NCBI GenBank assembly: GCA_022561525.1
Contig: JADFRB010000187.1
Location: 1-5,085, forward strand
DNA: 5,085 nucleotides
Direction: 5' to 3'
From: Nitrospinota bacterium
Lineage (GTDB): Bacteria > Nitrospirota > Nitrospiria > Nitrospirales > UBA8639
The notes below the pieces were generated by a model. It searched no databases. It worked only from the letters and a program-made list of their open reading frames with translations, and had not been told where the DNA came from. Below are positions 5,060 to 5,085 of the stretch, one piece after another (position 1 is the first letter of the stretch; the number at the start of each line of letters is the position of its first letter). The position numbers and the translations under genes are program-made.

Positions 5060-5085
5060 ATGATCTTGATCCCCTCGGCGTCGAA
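5060..5085 (+). CDS. Start of an unidentified downstream gene, truncated by the window edge
   Basis: The frame starting at ATG 5060 reads MILIPSAS to the window edge. GTG 5057 in the same frame is an alternative start and is better spaced (8 nt) from GGAGG at 5044-5048. With eight or nine codons no product can be named. Support comes from the perfect ribosome site inside the mnmA stop region and the close same-strand spacing typical of an operon. It could still be chance. Confidence 0.35.

Noticed and set aside
1..5085. CRISPR arrays, insertion sequences, tRNA or rRNA genes
   Set aside because: No direct-repeat arrays, transposase-like frames, terminal inverted repeats or tRNA-like folds were seen. 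The region is almost fully explained by conserved coding genes.

Overview
This is a gene-dense bacterial chromosomal segment in which every gene reads left to right. In order it holds: the 3' end of mnmG (gidA), rsmG (gidB), parA (soj), parB (spo0J), two tandem bactofilin genes, mnmA (trmU), and probably the first codons of one more gene at the right edge. The order mnmG-rsmG-parA-parB is a classic arrangement near the replication origin of many bacteria, although I see no DnaA-box cluster or dnaA gene here. Two perfect 16-bp parS sites (TGTTCCACGTGGAACA) support a chromosomal ParABS centromere locus. The host cannot be named with certainty. The moderate GC, the strong Shine-Dalgarno sites before some genes, and the parAB-bactofilin-mnmA layout would suit a Nitrospirota or deltaproteobacteria-like lineage, but that is a guess.

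Layout. Positions 1-345 are the end of MnmG; the first 43 codons visible are very AT-rich and do not look like the family, and the remainder is a textbook MnmG tail. rsmG (408-1058) is bracketed by the two parS sites. One lies just before its ATG. The other sits at the centre of a perfect 32-bp palindrome that overlaps its stop codon. A 132-bp gap with small hairpins precedes parA (1191-1961). parB (1939-2799) overlaps parA by 23 bp. After a 93-bp gap with a candidate extended -10 promoter comes bactofilin 1 (2893-3387), then a 106-bp gap with a stem-loop abutting a strong ribosome site, then bactofilin 2 (3494-3952). mnmA (3960-5051) begins 7 bp after it. A perfect GGAGGTGAT ribosome site at the end of mnmA announces a further gene.

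How the genes fit together. ParA, ParB and the parS sites form a complete DNA segregation system. The bactofilins are polymerising cytoskeletal proteins; in Myxococcus xanthus bactofilin filaments are known to position ParABS components, so their position directly behind parB suggests a local segregation and scaffold module. The outer genes, mnmG and mnmA, act on the same nucleotide, the wobble uridine U34 of certain tRNAs, and rsmG methylates 16S rRNA. The window is therefore a segregation/cytoskeleton core set among RNA-modification genes. Most of it is conserved housekeeping content. The less ordinary items are the parS palindrome geometry, the atypical MnmG and RsmG residues, the duplicated bactofilins and the hairpin at the second bactofilin's start.
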